The translations under genes and the position numbers were made by a program. The notes beneath the pieces are model-generated. The model was given only the letters and a program-made list of their open reading frames with translations, did no database searches and was not told the DNA's origin. A DNA stretch of 64,000 nucleotides, from the NCBI RefSeq assembly GCF_001718795.1, contig NZ_CP013437.1, forward strand, positions 310,001-374,000, read 5' to 3'. The DNA is from Burkholderia latens (GTDB taxonomy: Bacteria > Pseudomonadota > Gammaproteobacteria > Burkholderiales > Burkholderiaceae). Positions 26,500 to 36,686 of this stretch are shown here, piece after piece. Every line of letters starts with the position of its first letter. Position 1 is the first letter of the stretch.

Positions 26500-26831
26500 T
26501 CGTCTATCTCCTGCTTGCCGGCATCGGCCTCTGCCAACCTGAAATTAACATTTCGTGTAGTGAGTACTCCACAAACGAATGGTAGCATCAGTTTCTCAAA
26601 ATAAAAATGTGAAGATTTCGATTGCCAGCACTTCATGCCCAAGAAGGTGTCCCTGATGATGACTTCAATATCTTGAATTTATTGAATATTTATGATTTGT
26701 TGCGAAGCCGACAAGAGTTCCGTAGAATCCGGAATTCATGTAGCGTTCCCTGTATGAAAGTTCGAGGAATGCCGCTGTTTCAGGTTTCTTTCAGGCGGCA
26801 AGATGAGGTTGCCGGCCGTCACAGGAGCGGT
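26500..26831. promoter_or_regulatory. AT-rich divergent regulatory region
   Basis: This 332-bp gap between the GAF kinase and the TetR gene is conspicuously AT-rich compared with its surroundings, especially 26570-26740. An imperfect palindrome, TGT..GAGTACTC..ACA at 26556-26573, could be an operator for the TetR protein or for the kinase promoter. No gene is supported, although short open frames exist. Confidence 0.4.
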
Positions 26832-27569
26832 ATGACTCAAGCAGCAAAACCCAAGGCGGTGCGCGGAACCGGTGTCCGGGAGGCAGCAGCCCAGGAAACC
26901 CGCGACAAGATCCTGCGCGCGGCGACCAAGGTCTTCGCGCGCTACGGCTACGAAGGCGGCAGCGTGGAGCGCATCTCCAGGCTGGCGAAGTCGTATGACC
27001 GGATGATTTACTACTACTACGGGAGCAAGGAGGGCCTGTTCGTCGCGGTGCTCGAAGGCATCTATCGGCGCATGGACGAGGCGGAGCTGAAGATGGCGCC
27101 CGATCCGTCGGATCCCGTGGAAGCGCTCAAGACCGTGGTCCGCTTCAAGCTGGACTACTATTGGCGCAATCCGGATTTCATCACGCTGCTCAACACCGAG
27201 AATCTGCACCAGGGCAAGCATTTGTCCCGGCTCGAACGTCGCGGCGAATATTCGTCGCATGCGGTGCGGACCGTGGCCAGGATTCTCGACAGCGGCGTAG
27301 AACAGGGACTGTTCCGCACGGACCTGAACCCGCGCGACGTTTTCCTGCTGATCATTTCGGCCGCGTATTTTTATACGTCGAACCGCCACACGTTGTCCGC
27401 GTTCCTCGGCGAGGATCTGACCGCGCCGGAGGCCGTGCGCCGCTGGGAAGCGTTCGTCATCGACAGCGTGCTGCGGGTCGTGCGCAAGGATGCGGCGGCC
27501 GACGCTCGCGCGTGTGCCGGCGCCGATGCCGCCCTTCACGATCATGACGATGCAGACGGCTTGAGATGA
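26832..27569 (+). CDS. TetR-family regulator of the hydroxylase operon
   Basis: A 245-residue TetR-type repressor. The helix-turn-helix is at about residues 25-72 (RDKILRAATKVFARYGYEGGSVERISRLAKSYDRMIYYYYGSKEGLF), followed by a ligand-binding helical domain with a TetR_C-type pattern. AGGAG precedes the ATG at 26832; the frame is open upstream to 26622 but without a ribosome-binding site. Its stop overlaps the start of the FAD-subunit gene (ATGA), so repressor and target are one transcript, implying autoregulation. The ligand is probably the hydroxylase substrate. Confidence 0.9.
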   Translation: MTQAAKPKAVRGTGVREAAAQETRDKILRAATKVFARYGYEGGSVERISRLAKSYDRMIYYYYGSKEGLFVAVLEGIYRRMDEAELKMAPDPSDPVEALKTVVRFKLDYYWRNPDFITLLNTENLHQGKHLSRLERRGEYSSHAVRTVARILDSGVEQGLFRTDLNPRDVFLLIISAAYFYTSNRHTLSAFLGEDLTAPEAVRRWEAFVIDSVLRVVRKDAAADARACAGADAALHDHDDADGLR

Positions 27570-28420
27570 ACTACATTCGCGCCACTACGGTCGACGAAGT
27601 GCTCGATACGCTCGCCGCGCAGGCGCGGCCGCGCATCGTGTGCGGCGCCACCGACGCATTTGCCGATATCGGGCTCGTGCCGGCGCGCTCGGCGTGGCTG
27701 GACATCAGCGGCGTCGACGCGCTGCGCCGCATCGAACGGCATGACGGCGTCGTCCGTATCGGCGCGGCCGTCACGTGGGACGCCATCGCCCGCACGGCAT
27801 GGCTGCCCGTCGCGCTCACCGACGCCGCCGCTTCGATCGGCCCCCGGCAAATCCGCGTCCAGGGCACGATCGGCGGAAACGTGTGCCATGCGTCGGCCGT
27901 CGCGGACGGCATCCCCGCGCTGCTCGCGCTCGATGCGAGCGTCGAGCTGGCCAGTGTGCGCGGCGTGCGACGCCGGCCGTTGGCCGAATTCGTGCTCGGC
28001 AACCACCGGACTGCGCTGGCCGCCGACGAATTGCTGGTCGCGCTGCAGTTCGCGCTCCCGCGCGCGGGCGCGCGCACGTCGTTCATCAAGTGCACGAATC
28101 GCGACGGCGCGGCGATCGCCGTGGTGTCGGCCGCCGCACGGTTGCGCGTGCGCGCCGGGCACACGATAGAGGAAGCCGCCGTCGCCGTCGGCGGCGCCTC
28201 CGACGTTGCGCGCCGGATGCCGGTGCTGGAAAATGCGCTGGCCGGCCGGCGTCGCGACGAATTGGCCGACGTGATCGCCACGTCGCCGCTGGCGGAGCTG
28301 TCGCCGGCCGACGACTGCCGCGCGACCGCGCTGCACCGCCTCCATCTCGCGCGGCTGGCGATCGCACGCGCTTTCACATGCTGCATCGAGGAGAACGCCC
28401 GTGGCGCATTCCCCGCCTGA
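27566..28420 (+). CDS. molybdenum hydroxylase FAD-binding subunit
   Basis: A 284-residue CoxM/CutM/YgfM-type subunit that passes electrons from the iron-sulfur clusters to NAD+ or another acceptor through FAD. The FAD-binding segment IGPRQIRVQGTIGGNVCHASAVAD spans about residues 91-114, with the C-terminal CO_deh_flav_C domain from about 170. Its start overlaps the TetR stop, and its end overlaps the next gene by 20 bp, so all three proteins are translationally linked. Confidence 0.9.
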   Translation: MNYIRATTVDEVLDTLAAQARPRIVCGATDAFADIGLVPARSAWLDISGVDALRRIERHDGVVRIGAAVTWDAIARTAWLPVALTDAAASIGPRQIRVQGTIGGNVCHASAVADGIPALLALDASVELASVRGVRRRPLAEFVLGNHRTALAADELLVALQFALPRAGARTSFIKCTNRDGAAIAVVSAAARLRVRAGHTIEEAAVAVGGASDVARRMPVLENALAGRRRDELADVIATSPLAELSPADDCRATALHRLHLARLAIARAFTCCIEENARGAFPA

Positions 28421-31223
28421 ACCGCTCGCCGATGTTCGCGAAATCAACTCGGCCGACCGCGCCGCACATGCGCCGGAACCGGACTGGTTCGACCTCAACG
28501 GCACGCGGCGACGCCTGCCGGCAGACCGTTCGCAGCGCCTCATCGACCATCTGCGTGCGGATCTGCGCCAGTTCGGCACCAAGGAAGGCTGCCGCCAGGG
28601 CGACTGCGGCAGCTGCACGGTAATCGTCGACGGCGACGCACGTTATGCGTGCCTGATCCCGGTCGGACAAATCGCCGGGCGCCGTATCGTCACCGTCGAA
28701 GGCCTTGCCGCCGGCACCCGCTGCGGCAGCAGCCTGCAGCAGGCGTTTCTCGCCCATCAGGCCGTGCAATGCGGCTTCTGCACGCCCGGCATGCTCACCG
28801 CGGCAGCGGCGGCTATCGATGCCGGCGACGTGCGCGACCGCGCCGGTGCACGGGCTGCGATCGACGGCGTGCTGTGCCGCTGCACCGGCTATCAGAAAAT
28901 CGTCGACGCGGTCACTGAAGTCGGATGCGGCGCGGCCGCGCGGTGCCGCACGCATGCGCCGGCCGAAGGGCCGTCCGTCGGCGTGCCGCTCACGCGTCTC
29001 GACGGCCCCGAAAAAGTGGATGGCAGCCAGCGCTTCGGCGCCGACGACTATCCGGCCGACAGCCTGTTCGTGCGCGCGGTGCGGTGCCCGCATCACCGCG
29101 CACGTTTCACCTTCGGCGACCTCGCCGCATTCGTCGACGCGCATCCGGGCGTGCACCGCGTGCTCACCCGCGCCGATGTGCCGGGCCTGAATCTGCACGG
29201 CGTCGCCACGCCGTATGCGGACCAGCCGGTCCTGCCGGATACCGAAACACGCCACCATCTCGAGGCGGTCGCGCTGGTCGTCGGCGAGCGCGCCGCGATC
29301 GCGGCGCTGGACCTCGATCGTTTTCCGGTGCGGTGGGAACCGCTGACGCCGGTGCTTGCGGTCGCCGATGCCGTGCTGGACGACAGTCCGCGGCTGCACG
29401 CCGATCGCCCCGGCAACGTGCTGATCGAGGGCGTGGTGTGCCGCGGCGACGCGGAGCGCGCGATACGGGACGCCCGGCACGTCGTCAGCGCAACCTTCGA
29501 ATCCAGTTTCGTCGAGCATGCGTACCTCGAGCCGGAGGCCGGCTGGGCGCGACGCGTCGGCAACGTGATCGAAATCCATTCGTCGACGCAAGCGCCGCAT
29601 CCGCATCGCGCCGATCTCGCGCGCATTCTCGGCGTCCCGCCGGAGCAGGTGCGCGTCGTCGCAACCGCGGTTGGCGGCGGCTTCGGCGGCAAGCTCGACA
29701 TGACGGTCCAGCCGCTGCTCGCGATCGCGGCGTGGCATCTCGACCGGCCCGTCGCGATGGTGTTATCGCGCGAGGAGTCGATGGCCACGTCGACCAAGCG
29801 TCATCCCGGCCGCATGACGTCCAGCATGGCCGCCGATGCCGACGGCCGGTTGCGCGCTGTGACGTTCGACGGCGACTACAACACCGGCGCGTACGCGTCG
29901 TGGGGCACGGCCGTCGCGAACCGCGTGCCCGTGCATGCGGGCGGCCCTTACGTGATCCCGCACTACACGGCGCACACGCGCGCAATTCATACGCATGTGA
30001 CGCCGGCCGGCGCTTTCCGCGGCTTCGGCGTGCCGCAGACGACGATGTCGCAGGAACAGTTGATCGACGAATTGGCGTTCGCAGCGGGCATCGATCCGCT
30101 CGAGTTCCGCGCGCTGAACGCGCTGCGCCCCGGCGATACGCTGCCGACGGGACAAGTGCTCGACGACAGCGTCGGCCTCGTCGCCTGCCTCGATGCGCTG
30201 CGTCCCGCGTGGCGCGACGCACGGGCGCGGATCGCGACGCTCGACGCGGCGGCGTCCGGCCACATTCGTCATGGCGTGGGCATCGCGGCCTTTTTCTACG
30301 GCTGCGGCAACACGGCTCTGCCGAACCCGTCGACCGTGCGCTTCGGCATCCGCCGCGACGGCACGATCGTGCTGCACCAGGGCGCGGTGGATGCCGGGCA
30401 AGGCGCGAACACTGTCATTCCGCAAATCGCGGCCGACGCACTGGGCGTACCGGTCGACCGGTTGCAGTTCGTCGGTCCGGATACCGCACTGTCGCCGGAT
30501 TGCGGCCGCACGTCGGCGTCGCGGCACACCTTCATCACCGGACGCGCGGCGTTCCTTGCCGGCACGGCGCTGCGCCACCGGCTGCTCGCGTTCGCCGGCG
30601 CGGCGCCCGCCGCGCGGATTTCATCGGATGCGCGCGGCATAATCGTCGACGGCCGCCCGCTGGATCTGCGGACGCTGCCCGTCGACGCGCACGGCTACGT
30701 CATCGCGGCCGAGGAACGCTTCGACCCGCCGACCACGTCGCTCGACGCGTCGGGGCAAGGCACGCCTTATGCAACCTACGCGTTCGGCGCGCAAATGGCG
30801 GAGGTCGCGGTGGATTGCGAAAGCGGCCGCGTGCGGGTACTCAAGGTCGTGGCCGCGCACGACGTCGGCAGGATGGTCAATCCGACGCTGCTCGAAGGAC
30901 AAATCGAAGGCGCGGTCGCGCAAGGCATCGGCATGGGGCTGATGGAGAAGTATCACCCGGGCCGATACAACAATCTGCACGACTACGTGATTCCGACCGT
31001 GCACGACATGCCGGACGTGCAGTCGATCTTCATCGAAGCGCCGACGGCGATCGGGCCGTACGGCGCGAAGGGCATCGGCGAGCCCGCGCTCGTTCCGACG
31101 GCCGCGGCCATCCTGAACGCGATCCATCACGCGACCGGCGTACGCATCCGCGAGGCGCCGGCCACGCCGGATGTCGTGCGGCGCGCACTCGCGGGCGGCA
31201 AACGGTCTTCCGCGCTTCGATAG
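28401..31223 (+). CDS. fused iron-sulfur/molybdopterin hydroxylase (xanthine oxidase family)
   Basis: A 940-residue fusion of the small and large subunits of a xanthine dehydrogenase-family enzyme. The N-terminal [2Fe-2S] domains hold Cys64/69/72/84 and Cys124/127/159/161; the molybdopterin part begins near residue 195 and shows GGGFGGK, GAFRGFG and the C-terminal GIGEPALVP segment with the catalytic Glu. FAD is on a separate protein, the same split as E. coli XdhD with YgfM. The GTG start at 28401 follows GAGGAG. The substrate could be a purine, N-heterocycle or aldehyde; nothing in the sequence fixes it. Confidence 0.9.
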   Translation: MAHSPPEPLADVREINSADRAAHAPEPDWFDLNGTRRRLPADRSQRLIDHLRADLRQFGTKEGCRQGDCGSCTVIVDGDARYACLIPVGQIAGRRIVTVEGLAAGTRCGSSLQQAFLAHQAVQCGFCTPGMLTAAAAAIDAGDVRDRAGARAAIDGVLCRCTGYQKIVDAVTEVGCGAAARCRTHAPAEGPSVGVPLTRLDGPEKVDGSQRFGADDYPADSLFVRAVRCPHHRARFTFGDLAAFVDAHPGVHRVLTRADVPGLNLHGVATPYADQPVLPDTETRHHLEAVALVVGERAAIAALDLDRFPVRWEPLTPVLAVADAVLDDSPRLHADRPGNVLIEGVVCRGDAERAIRDARHVVSATFESSFVEHAYLEPEAGWARRVGNVIEIHSSTQAPHPHRADLARILGVPPEQVRVVATAVGGGFGGKLDMTVQPLLAIAAWHLDRPVAMVLSREESMATSTKRHPGRMTSSMAADADGRLRAVTFDGDYNTGAYASWGTAVANRVPVHAGGPYVIPHYTAHTRAIHTHVTPAGAFRGFGVPQTTMSQEQLIDELAFAAGIDPLEFRALNALRPGDTLPTGQVLDDSVGLVACLDALRPAWRDARARIATLDAAASGHIRHGVGIAAFFYGCGNTALPNPSTVRFGIRRDGTIVLHQGAVDAGQGANTVIPQIAADALGVPVDRLQFVGPDTALSPDCGRTSASRHTFITGRAAFLAGTALRHRLLAFAGAAPAARISSDARGIIVDGRPLDLRTLPVDAHGYVIAAEERFDPPTTSLDASGQGTPYATYAFGAQMAEVAVDCESGRVRVLKVVAAHDVGRMVNPTLLEGQIEGAVAQGIGMGLMEKYHPGRYNNLHDYVIPTVHDMPDVQSIFIEAPTAIGPYGAKGIGEPALVPTAAAILNAIHHATGVRIREAPATPDVVRRALAGGKRSSALR

Positions 31224-31251
31224 CGCCATTCCTACTTCGCGAACAACAACA

Positions 31252-32529
31252 ATGACGACAACGAGAGATGCCGACGAAGCCGCACTGCGAATCGTGCCGC
31301 GCGCGTCGTGGTACGCCGAACTCGATTCCGCCGGAAAGCGCGCGTTCAAGGCCGCGTTCGCCGGCTGGGCAACCGATGCGTTCGACTTCATGGTGTTCAG
31401 CTTCGTGCTGGCTTCCCTGATCAGCCTGTGGGACCTCGATCGCGGCAAGGCCGGCCTGTTGAGTACCGTGACTCTGATTTTTTCGTCCGTGGGCGGCTGG
31501 ATCGCCGGCATCCTCGCGGACCGATACGGTCGGGTCAAGGTGTTGCAGGGGACGATCCTGTGGTTCTCCGTCTGCACGCTGGCCATCGGTTTCGCGCAGA
31601 ACTTCGAGCAGATCTTCGTGCTGCGCGCGCTGCAAGGGCTCGGCTTCGGCGGCGAATGGGCCGTCGGCGCCGTGCTGATCGGCGAGATCGTCGCACCCGC
31701 ACATCGCGGCAAGGCGGTCGGCCTCGTGCAGAGCGGCTGGGCGATCGGCTGGGGCGGCGCGGCGATTCTCTACAGCATTGCGTTTTCCGTCCTTCCCGAG
31801 TCGCTGGCCTGGCGCAGCCTGTTCTGGGTCGGTATCGTGCCTGCCCTGCTCGTGCTGTACGTACGCAAGCACGTGCCCGAGCCGGCGGTATTCGTCCAGG
31901 CGGACGCCGCGCGGAAACAACACGGGAGCCGCCCGTCGGTGTGGGCGATCTTCTCGCGCGCGCACGCGCGGCGCACGGTGCTGGCCGCGCTGCTCTGCAC
32001 CGGCATCCAGGGCGGCTTCTACGCGATGTCGACGTGGCTGCCGGCGTTTCTCAAGATCGAGCGACACCTGTCCGTGCTCGACACCGGCGCGTATCTGTTC
32101 GTGATCATCGTGGGGTCGTTCTGCGGCTATGTCGTCGGCGCGTACCTCTCCGACTGGTGGGGGCGCCGCCGCAACTTCATGCTGTTCTCCGCGCTGTCTC
32201 TCGTGTCGGTATGCGTGTACCTGGCCGTCCCGCTGTCGAATGCGCAGATGCTGTGGCTCGGATTTCCGCTCGGCTTTTCCTCATGCGGCATCTTCAGCGG
32301 AGTGGGCGCGTATCTGACGGAACTGTATCCGTCGAACTTCCGCGCGAATGCGCAAAGCTTCACCTACAACTTCGGACGCGGCATCGGCGCGCTGTTCCCG
32401 AGCCTCGTCGGGATGCTGAGCCATTCGCTCGGCCTCGCGCTGGCCATCGCGCTCTTTTCGGGTGCAGCCTATGGTGTGGTGCTGCTCGCCGTGCTGCTGC
32501 TGCCGGAAACGAAGGCCCGGTCGCTTTGA
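31252..32529 (+). CDS. MFS carrier, sugar/carboxylate:H+ symporter type
   Basis: A 425-residue, 12-helix transporter related to the sialate/lactate (SHS) and aromatic acid (AAHS) symporters: GWATDAFDFMVFSFVLASL in helix 1 and DRYGRVK between helices 2 and 3. It follows the hydroxylase gene by 28 bp and is the last gene of the TetR-controlled operon, so it probably brings in the hydroxylase substrate. No signal for an export role is visible. It ends convergently with the 3-hydroxyacyl-CoA dehydrogenase gene. Confidence 0.85.
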   Translation: MTTTRDADEAALRIVPRASWYAELDSAGKRAFKAAFAGWATDAFDFMVFSFVLASLISLWDLDRGKAGLLSTVTLIFSSVGGWIAGILADRYGRVKVLQGTILWFSVCTLAIGFAQNFEQIFVLRALQGLGFGGEWAVGAVLIGEIVAPAHRGKAVGLVQSGWAIGWGGAAILYSIAFSVLPESLAWRSLFWVGIVPALLVLYVRKHVPEPAVFVQADAARKQHGSRPSVWAIFSRAHARRTVLAALLCTGIQGGFYAMSTWLPAFLKIERHLSVLDTGAYLFVIIVGSFCGYVVGAYLSDWWGRRRNFMLFSALSLVSVCVYLAVPLSNAQMLWLGFPLGFSSCGIFSGVGAYLTELYPSNFRANAQSFTYNFGRGIGALFPSLVGMLSHSLGLALAIALFSGAAYGVVLLAVLLLPETKARSL

Positions 32530-32798
32530 ATGGCGAAGCGGGTGGCGCAATCCCGATGCGTGGAGTCGCACTCACCCGTGACGGCGTTACGCGCGGTGTG
32601 CGGCCGCGTCGTCGGACCGCTCGACGCATCTGCGCAACGACGCACGGTTGCCGAGCGGACGACGATCGGCAATGCGGCGGCGTTGAGCCACGCGATGACG
32701 TCGCCGCCGAAGGTGGCGTGACGGATTGTCGCGATGCAGAAGCGGCGGTTATTGCGGGGCTGCCGGCACTCGATGCGAAGCCGCGCCCTTCAATGCAC
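32530..32798. other. convergent non-coding spacer
   Basis: About 270 bp between the MFS stop and the hairpin at 32799. I see no conserved frame, repeat or promoter in it; the open frames here are short and Arg/Ala-rich. Confidence 0.4.
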
Positions 32799-32820
32799 AC
32801 GGCCGCCCGAAGGCGGCCGT
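32799..32820 (-). terminator. hairpin terminator of the beta-oxidation operon
   Basis: A perfect 9-bp stem ACGGCCGCC / GGCGGCCGT closed by a CGAA tetraloop lies 23 bp after the stop of the 3-hydroxyacyl-CoA dehydrogenase gene. It is symmetrical and could also stop readthrough from the plus-strand MFS gene. Confidence 0.65.
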
Positions 32821-32843
32821 AAGAACAAGCACCGATGCGCGGC

Positions 32844-33698
32844 TTACTTGCTGTAGTCGTACACGCCGCGCCCCGTCTTCCGCCCCAGCCTGCCGGCCGC
32901 CACCATCTCGCGCAGCAGCGGGCACGCGCGATATTTCGGATCGCCGAAGTCCTTCAGGAACACGTCCATCACCGCGAGGCACACGTCGAGCCCGACGAGG
33001 TCGGCCAGCGCGAGCGGCCCGATCGGATGGTTCGCGCCGAGCTTCATCCCCGCGTCGATCTCCTCGGCCGACGCGATGCCTTCGGCCAGCACGAAGAACG
33101 CTTCGTTGATCATCGGCACGAGGATCCGGTTCACGACGAAGCCCGGCGCATTGCGCACGCCGATCGGCGACTTGTCGAAACGCTCGGTCAGCGCACGCAC
33201 CGCGGACGCGGTCGCGTCGCTCGTCTGCAGCCCGCGGATGATCTCGACGAGCGGCATCAGCGGCACCGGGTTGAAGAAGTGCATGCCGACGAAGCGCGAC
33301 GGGTCGGCCAGCAGCGCAGCGAGCGCGGTGATCGAGATCGACGACGTGTTGGTCGCGATGATCGCGTCAGGTCGCGCGACCGACTCGATCTGCTTCAGGA
33401 TGCGGCTTTTCAGCTCGACGTTTTCGGTCGCGGCTTCGATCACGATATCGACCGTGGCGAGCGTTGCGTAATCGGTCGACGTCGCGATGCGCGCAAGCGC
33501 GGCATCGCGTGCATCGGCCGCGAGCTTGTCCTTCGACACGAGCCGCTCGAGGCTGCCCTTCAGTGCGGCGACGCCCTTGTCGAGCGCCGCGTCGCTGACG
33601 TCGATCATCACGACGTTCAGTCCTGCAACGGCGGCGGTTTGCGCAATGCCGTTGCCCATGGTTCCGGCGCCCACGACGCCGACGGTTTCGATGGCCAT
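32844..33698 (-). CDS. 3-hydroxyacyl/3-hydroxybutyryl-CoA dehydrogenase
   Basis: A 284-residue NAD-dependent dehydrogenase oxidising (S)-3-hydroxyacyl-CoA to 3-ketoacyl-CoA. The Rossmann motif [14 protein letters not shown] is at residues 7-20; the catalytic His lies in [17 protein letters not shown] and the C-terminal domain carries [14 protein letters not shown]. The length matches PaaH/Hbd-type single enzymes rather than FadB fusions. It is the last gene of the operon, 38 bp after the thiolase, and a perfect hairpin follows its stop. Confidence 0.93.
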   Translation of the reverse strand: MAIETVGVVGAGTMGNGIAQTAAVAGLNVVMIDVSDAALDKGVAALKGSLERLVSKDKLAADARDAALARIATSTDYATLATVDIVIEAATENVELKSRILKQIESVARPDAIIATNTSSISITALAALLADPSRFVGMHFFNPVPLMPLVEIIRGLQTSDATASAVRALTERFDKSPIGVRNAPGFVVNRILVPMINEAFFVLAEGIASAEEIDAGMKLGANHPIGPLALADLVGLDVCLAVMDVFLKDFGDPKYRACPLLREMVAAGRLGRKTGRGVYDYSK

Positions 33699-33736
33699 GA
33701 CGATTCCTGTGTATGCGGATACTGAGCGGTCGATTA

Positions 33737-34930
33737 TCAGATGTTCTCGAAGATCGCCGCAATGCCCTGGCCGCCGCCGATACACATCGTCACGAGCGCG
33801 TAACGCCCGCCAATGCGCTTCAGCTCGTACAGCGCCTTGACCGTAATCAGTGCGCCCGTCGCGCCGATCGGGTGACCGAGCGAAATGCCGGAGCCGTTCG
33901 GATTGACCTTGGCCGGATCGAGGCCGAGTTCCTGCGTGACCGCGCATGCCTGCGCCGCGAACGCCTCGTTCGCCTCGATCACGTCGAGATCCGCGACCTT
34001 CAGGCCGGCGCGCTCGAGCGCCTTCTGCGTGGCCGGCACCGGGCCGATGCCCATGTAGGCCGGATCGACGCCCGCATGCGCATACGCGACGAGACGCGCG
34101 AGCGGCTTCACGCCCTGCGCGCGCGCGGCATCCGCGCTCATCATCAGCACTGCAGCAGCTGCGTCGTTGATCCCCGACGCGTTGCCGGCCGTTACCGTGC
34201 CGTCTTCCTTCACGAACACCGGCTTCAGCTTCGAGAAGTCGTCGGGGCCCGCATCGTGACGCACGTGCTCGTCGGTGTCGAACGCGACCTCGCCCTTCTT
34301 CGTACGGATCGAGATCGGCAGGATCTGATCCTTGAAGCGGCCTTCGGCGATCGCGCGCGCCGCGCGACGATGCGATTCGAGCGCGAGCGCGTCCTGCGCG
34401 TCACGCGAAATGCCGTATTTCTTCGCGACGTTCTCGGCGGTCACGCCCATGTGGATCGTCTGAAACGGATCGTGCAGCGCGCCGAGCATCATGTCGACGA
34501 GCTTCGCGTCGCCCATGCGCTGGCCGAAACGCGCGGACGGCACGCTGTACGGCGCGCGGCTCATGCTCTCCGATCCGCCGCCGATCGCGACGTCGGCATC
34601 GCCGAGCATGATCGTCTGCGCGGCCGACACGATTGCCTGCAGGCCCGAGCCGCACAGGCGGTTCACGGTCAGCGCCGGCGTGTGCTGCGCGACGCCGCCG
34701 TTGATCGCCGCGACACGCGCTAGATACATGTCCTTCGGCTCGGTGTTCACGACGTGGCCGAACACGACATGACCGACCGCATCGCCCGGCACGTTCGCGC
34801 GCGACAACACTTCGCTGACGACCTTCGCCCCGAGATCGGTCGGCGAGAAATCCTTCAGGCTTCCGCCGAAATCGCCGATCGCGGTGCGGACACCGCTCAC
34901 CACCACGACTTCCTTCGCTGCATTGCTCAT
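33737..34930 (-). CDS. acetyl-CoA acetyltransferase / 3-ketoacyl-CoA thiolase
   Basis: A 397-residue thiolase. The acyl-accepting Cys93 ([10 protein letters not shown]), His353 (GHPIGATGA) and Cys383 (MCIGGGQG) form the catalytic set. The sequence resembles BktB- and PhaA-type thiolases that act on short to medium chains in both directions. The downstream dehydrogenase and upstream acyl-CoA dehydrogenase point to degradation. It lies 48 bp after the ETF-QO gene on the same strand. Confidence 0.93.
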   Translation of the reverse strand: MSNAAKEVVVVSGVRTAIGDFGGSLKDFSPTDLGAKVVSEVLSRANVPGDAVGHVVFGHVVNTEPKDMYLARVAAINGGVAQHTPALTVNRLCGSGLQAIVSAAQTIMLGDADVAIGGGSESMSRAPYSVPSARFGQRMGDAKLVDMMLGALHDPFQTIHMGVTAENVAKKYGISRDAQDALALESHRRAARAIAEGRFKDQILPISIRTKKGEVAFDTDEHVRHDAGPDDFSKLKPVFVKEDGTVTAGNASGINDAAAAVLMMSADAARAQGVKPLARLVAYAHAGVDPAYMGIGPVPATQKALERAGLKVADLDVIEANEAFAAQACAVTQELGLDPAKVNPNGSGISLGHPIGATGALITVKALYELKRIGGRYALVTMCIGGGQGIAAIFENI

Positions 34931-34978
34931 CGTCTCACTCCGGTTCGTTCGCGCCCGCGGGCGCAGGATGCGTTTGCG

Positions 34979-36652
34979 TTACATGTTCGGGTAATTCGGC
35001 CCGCCGCCGCCTTCGGGCGTGACCCACACGATGTTCTGCGTCGGGTCCTTGATATCGCAGGTCTTGCAGTGCACGCAGTTCTGCGCGTTGATCACCAGCC
35101 GGTCGCTGCCGTCGTCGTTCTTCACGAACTCGTACACCGCCGCCGGGCAGAAGCGCGCCTCCGGCCCCGCGTACGTGCGCAGGTTCACGTTCACCGGCAC
35201 GCTCGCGTCCTTCAGCGTCAGATGCGCGGGCTGGTTTTCCTCGTGGTTCGTGTTCGAGATGAACACCGACGACAGCCGGTCGAACGTCAGCTTGCCGTCC
35301 GGCTTCGGATACGCGATCGGCTCGCACTGCGACGCCGGCTTCAGCATCTCGTGATCCGCGTGCTTGTGGTGCAGCGTCCACGGCACGTTGCCGCCCATCA
35401 CCTTCTGCTCGAGCCCGACCATCAGCGTGCCGAGATACAGGCCCTTCGCCATCCATTGCTTGAAGTTGCGTGCGCGGTACAGCTCCGTGTACAGCCACGA
35501 TTGCTTGAATGCGTCGGGATACGCGTTCAGTTCGTCCGACTGGCGGCCGGCCTGCACCGCGTCGAACGCTGCATCGGCCGCGAGCATGCCGGTCTTGATC
35601 GCCGCGTGGCTGCCCTTGATCCGCGATGCGTTCAGGAAACCGGCGTCGTCGCCGATCAGCGCGCCGCCCGGGAACACCGTCTTCGGCAACGACAGCAGGC
35701 CGCCGGCCGTGATCGCGCGCGCGCCGTACGACACGCGCTTGCCGCCTTCAAGGAACGCGCGGATCGACGGATGCGTCTTGTAGCGCTGGAATTCCTCGAA
35801 CGGCGACAGGTACGGGTTCGTGTAGCCGAGGCCCACCACGAAACCGACCACGACCTGGTTGTTGTCCATGTGGTACAGGAACGAGCCGCCGTACGTGTCC
35901 GACTTCAGCGGCCAGCCGGCCGTGTGGATCACGAGACCCGGCTTGTGCTTGGCCGGATCGATTTCCCACAGTTCCTTGATGCCGATCCCGTACGCCTGCG
36001 GATCGGCGTTCGCGTCGAGCTTGAACTTCGAAATCAATTGGCGGCCGAGGTGGCCGCGGCAGCCTTCGGCGAACAGCGTGTACTTCGCGTGCAGCTCCAT
36101 GCCGAGCTGGAAGTTCTCGGTCGGCTCGCCGTCCTTGCCCACGCCCATGTTGCCCGTGGCGACGCCCTTCACCGAGCCGTCGTCGTTGTAGAGAATCTCC
36201 GCGGCCGGAAAGCCCGGGAAGATCTCCACGCCGAGCGCTTCGGCCTGCGCCCCGAGCCAGCGCGTGACGTTGCCCAGCGAGATCACGTAGTTGCCGTGAT
36301 TCTTGAAGTTGTCGGGCAGCGCCCAGTTCGGCGTCTGCACCGCGCTCTTTTCGGACAGGAACAGGAAGCGGTCTTCCGTCACCTCGACGTTCAAAGGCGC
36401 GCCTCGTTCCTTCCAGTCGGGGAACAGCTCGGTGATCGCGCGCGGGTCCATCACCGCGCCCGACAGGATGTGCGCGCCGATCTCGGAACCCTTCTCGAGC
36501 ACGCACACGCCGATCTCGGCGCCTTTCTCGGCGGCCAGCTGCTTGAGCCGGATCGCCGCCGACAGCCCGGCGGGGCCGCCGCCGACGATCACGACGTCGT
36601 ATTCCATCGATTCGCGCGGGCCGTACTGCGCGAGCAAGTCCTGTGTGGTCAA
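34979..36652 (-). CDS. electron transfer flavoprotein-ubiquinone oxidoreductase
   Basis: A 557-residue inner-membrane-associated ETF-QO that passes electrons from ETF to ubiquinone. The FAD motif VGGGPAGLSAA is at about residues 22-32, and the C-terminal ferredoxin-like domain contains the [4Fe-4S] cysteines (FCPAAVYEF, then CVHCKTCDIKDP). The protein is full length. Placing it between acyl-CoA dehydrogenase and thiolase makes sense because the dehydrogenase reduces ETF; ETF itself is not encoded in the window. Confidence 0.95.
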   Translation of the reverse strand: MTTQDLLAQYGPRESMEYDVVIVGGGPAGLSAAIRLKQLAAEKGAEIGVCVLEKGSEIGAHILSGAVMDPRAITELFPDWKERGAPLNVEVTEDRFLFLSEKSAVQTPNWALPDNFKNHGNYVISLGNVTRWLGAQAEALGVEIFPGFPAAEILYNDDGSVKGVATGNMGVGKDGEPTENFQLGMELHAKYTLFAEGCRGHLGRQLISKFKLDANADPQAYGIGIKELWEIDPAKHKPGLVIHTAGWPLKSDTYGGSFLYHMDNNQVVVGFVVGLGYTNPYLSPFEEFQRYKTHPSIRAFLEGGKRVSYGARAITAGGLLSLPKTVFPGGALIGDDAGFLNASRIKGSHAAIKTGMLAADAAFDAVQAGRQSDELNAYPDAFKQSWLYTELYRARNFKQWMAKGLYLGTLMVGLEQKVMGGNVPWTLHHKHADHEMLKPASQCEPIAYPKPDGKLTFDRLSSVFISNTNHEENQPAHLTLKDASVPVNVNLRTYAGPEARFCPAAVYEFVKNDDGSDRLVINAQNCVHCKTCDIKDPTQNIVWVTPEGGGGPNYPNM

Positions 36653-36686
36653 AATCCTGTCTCCTCCTGCGCCCCGACCGTTACGG

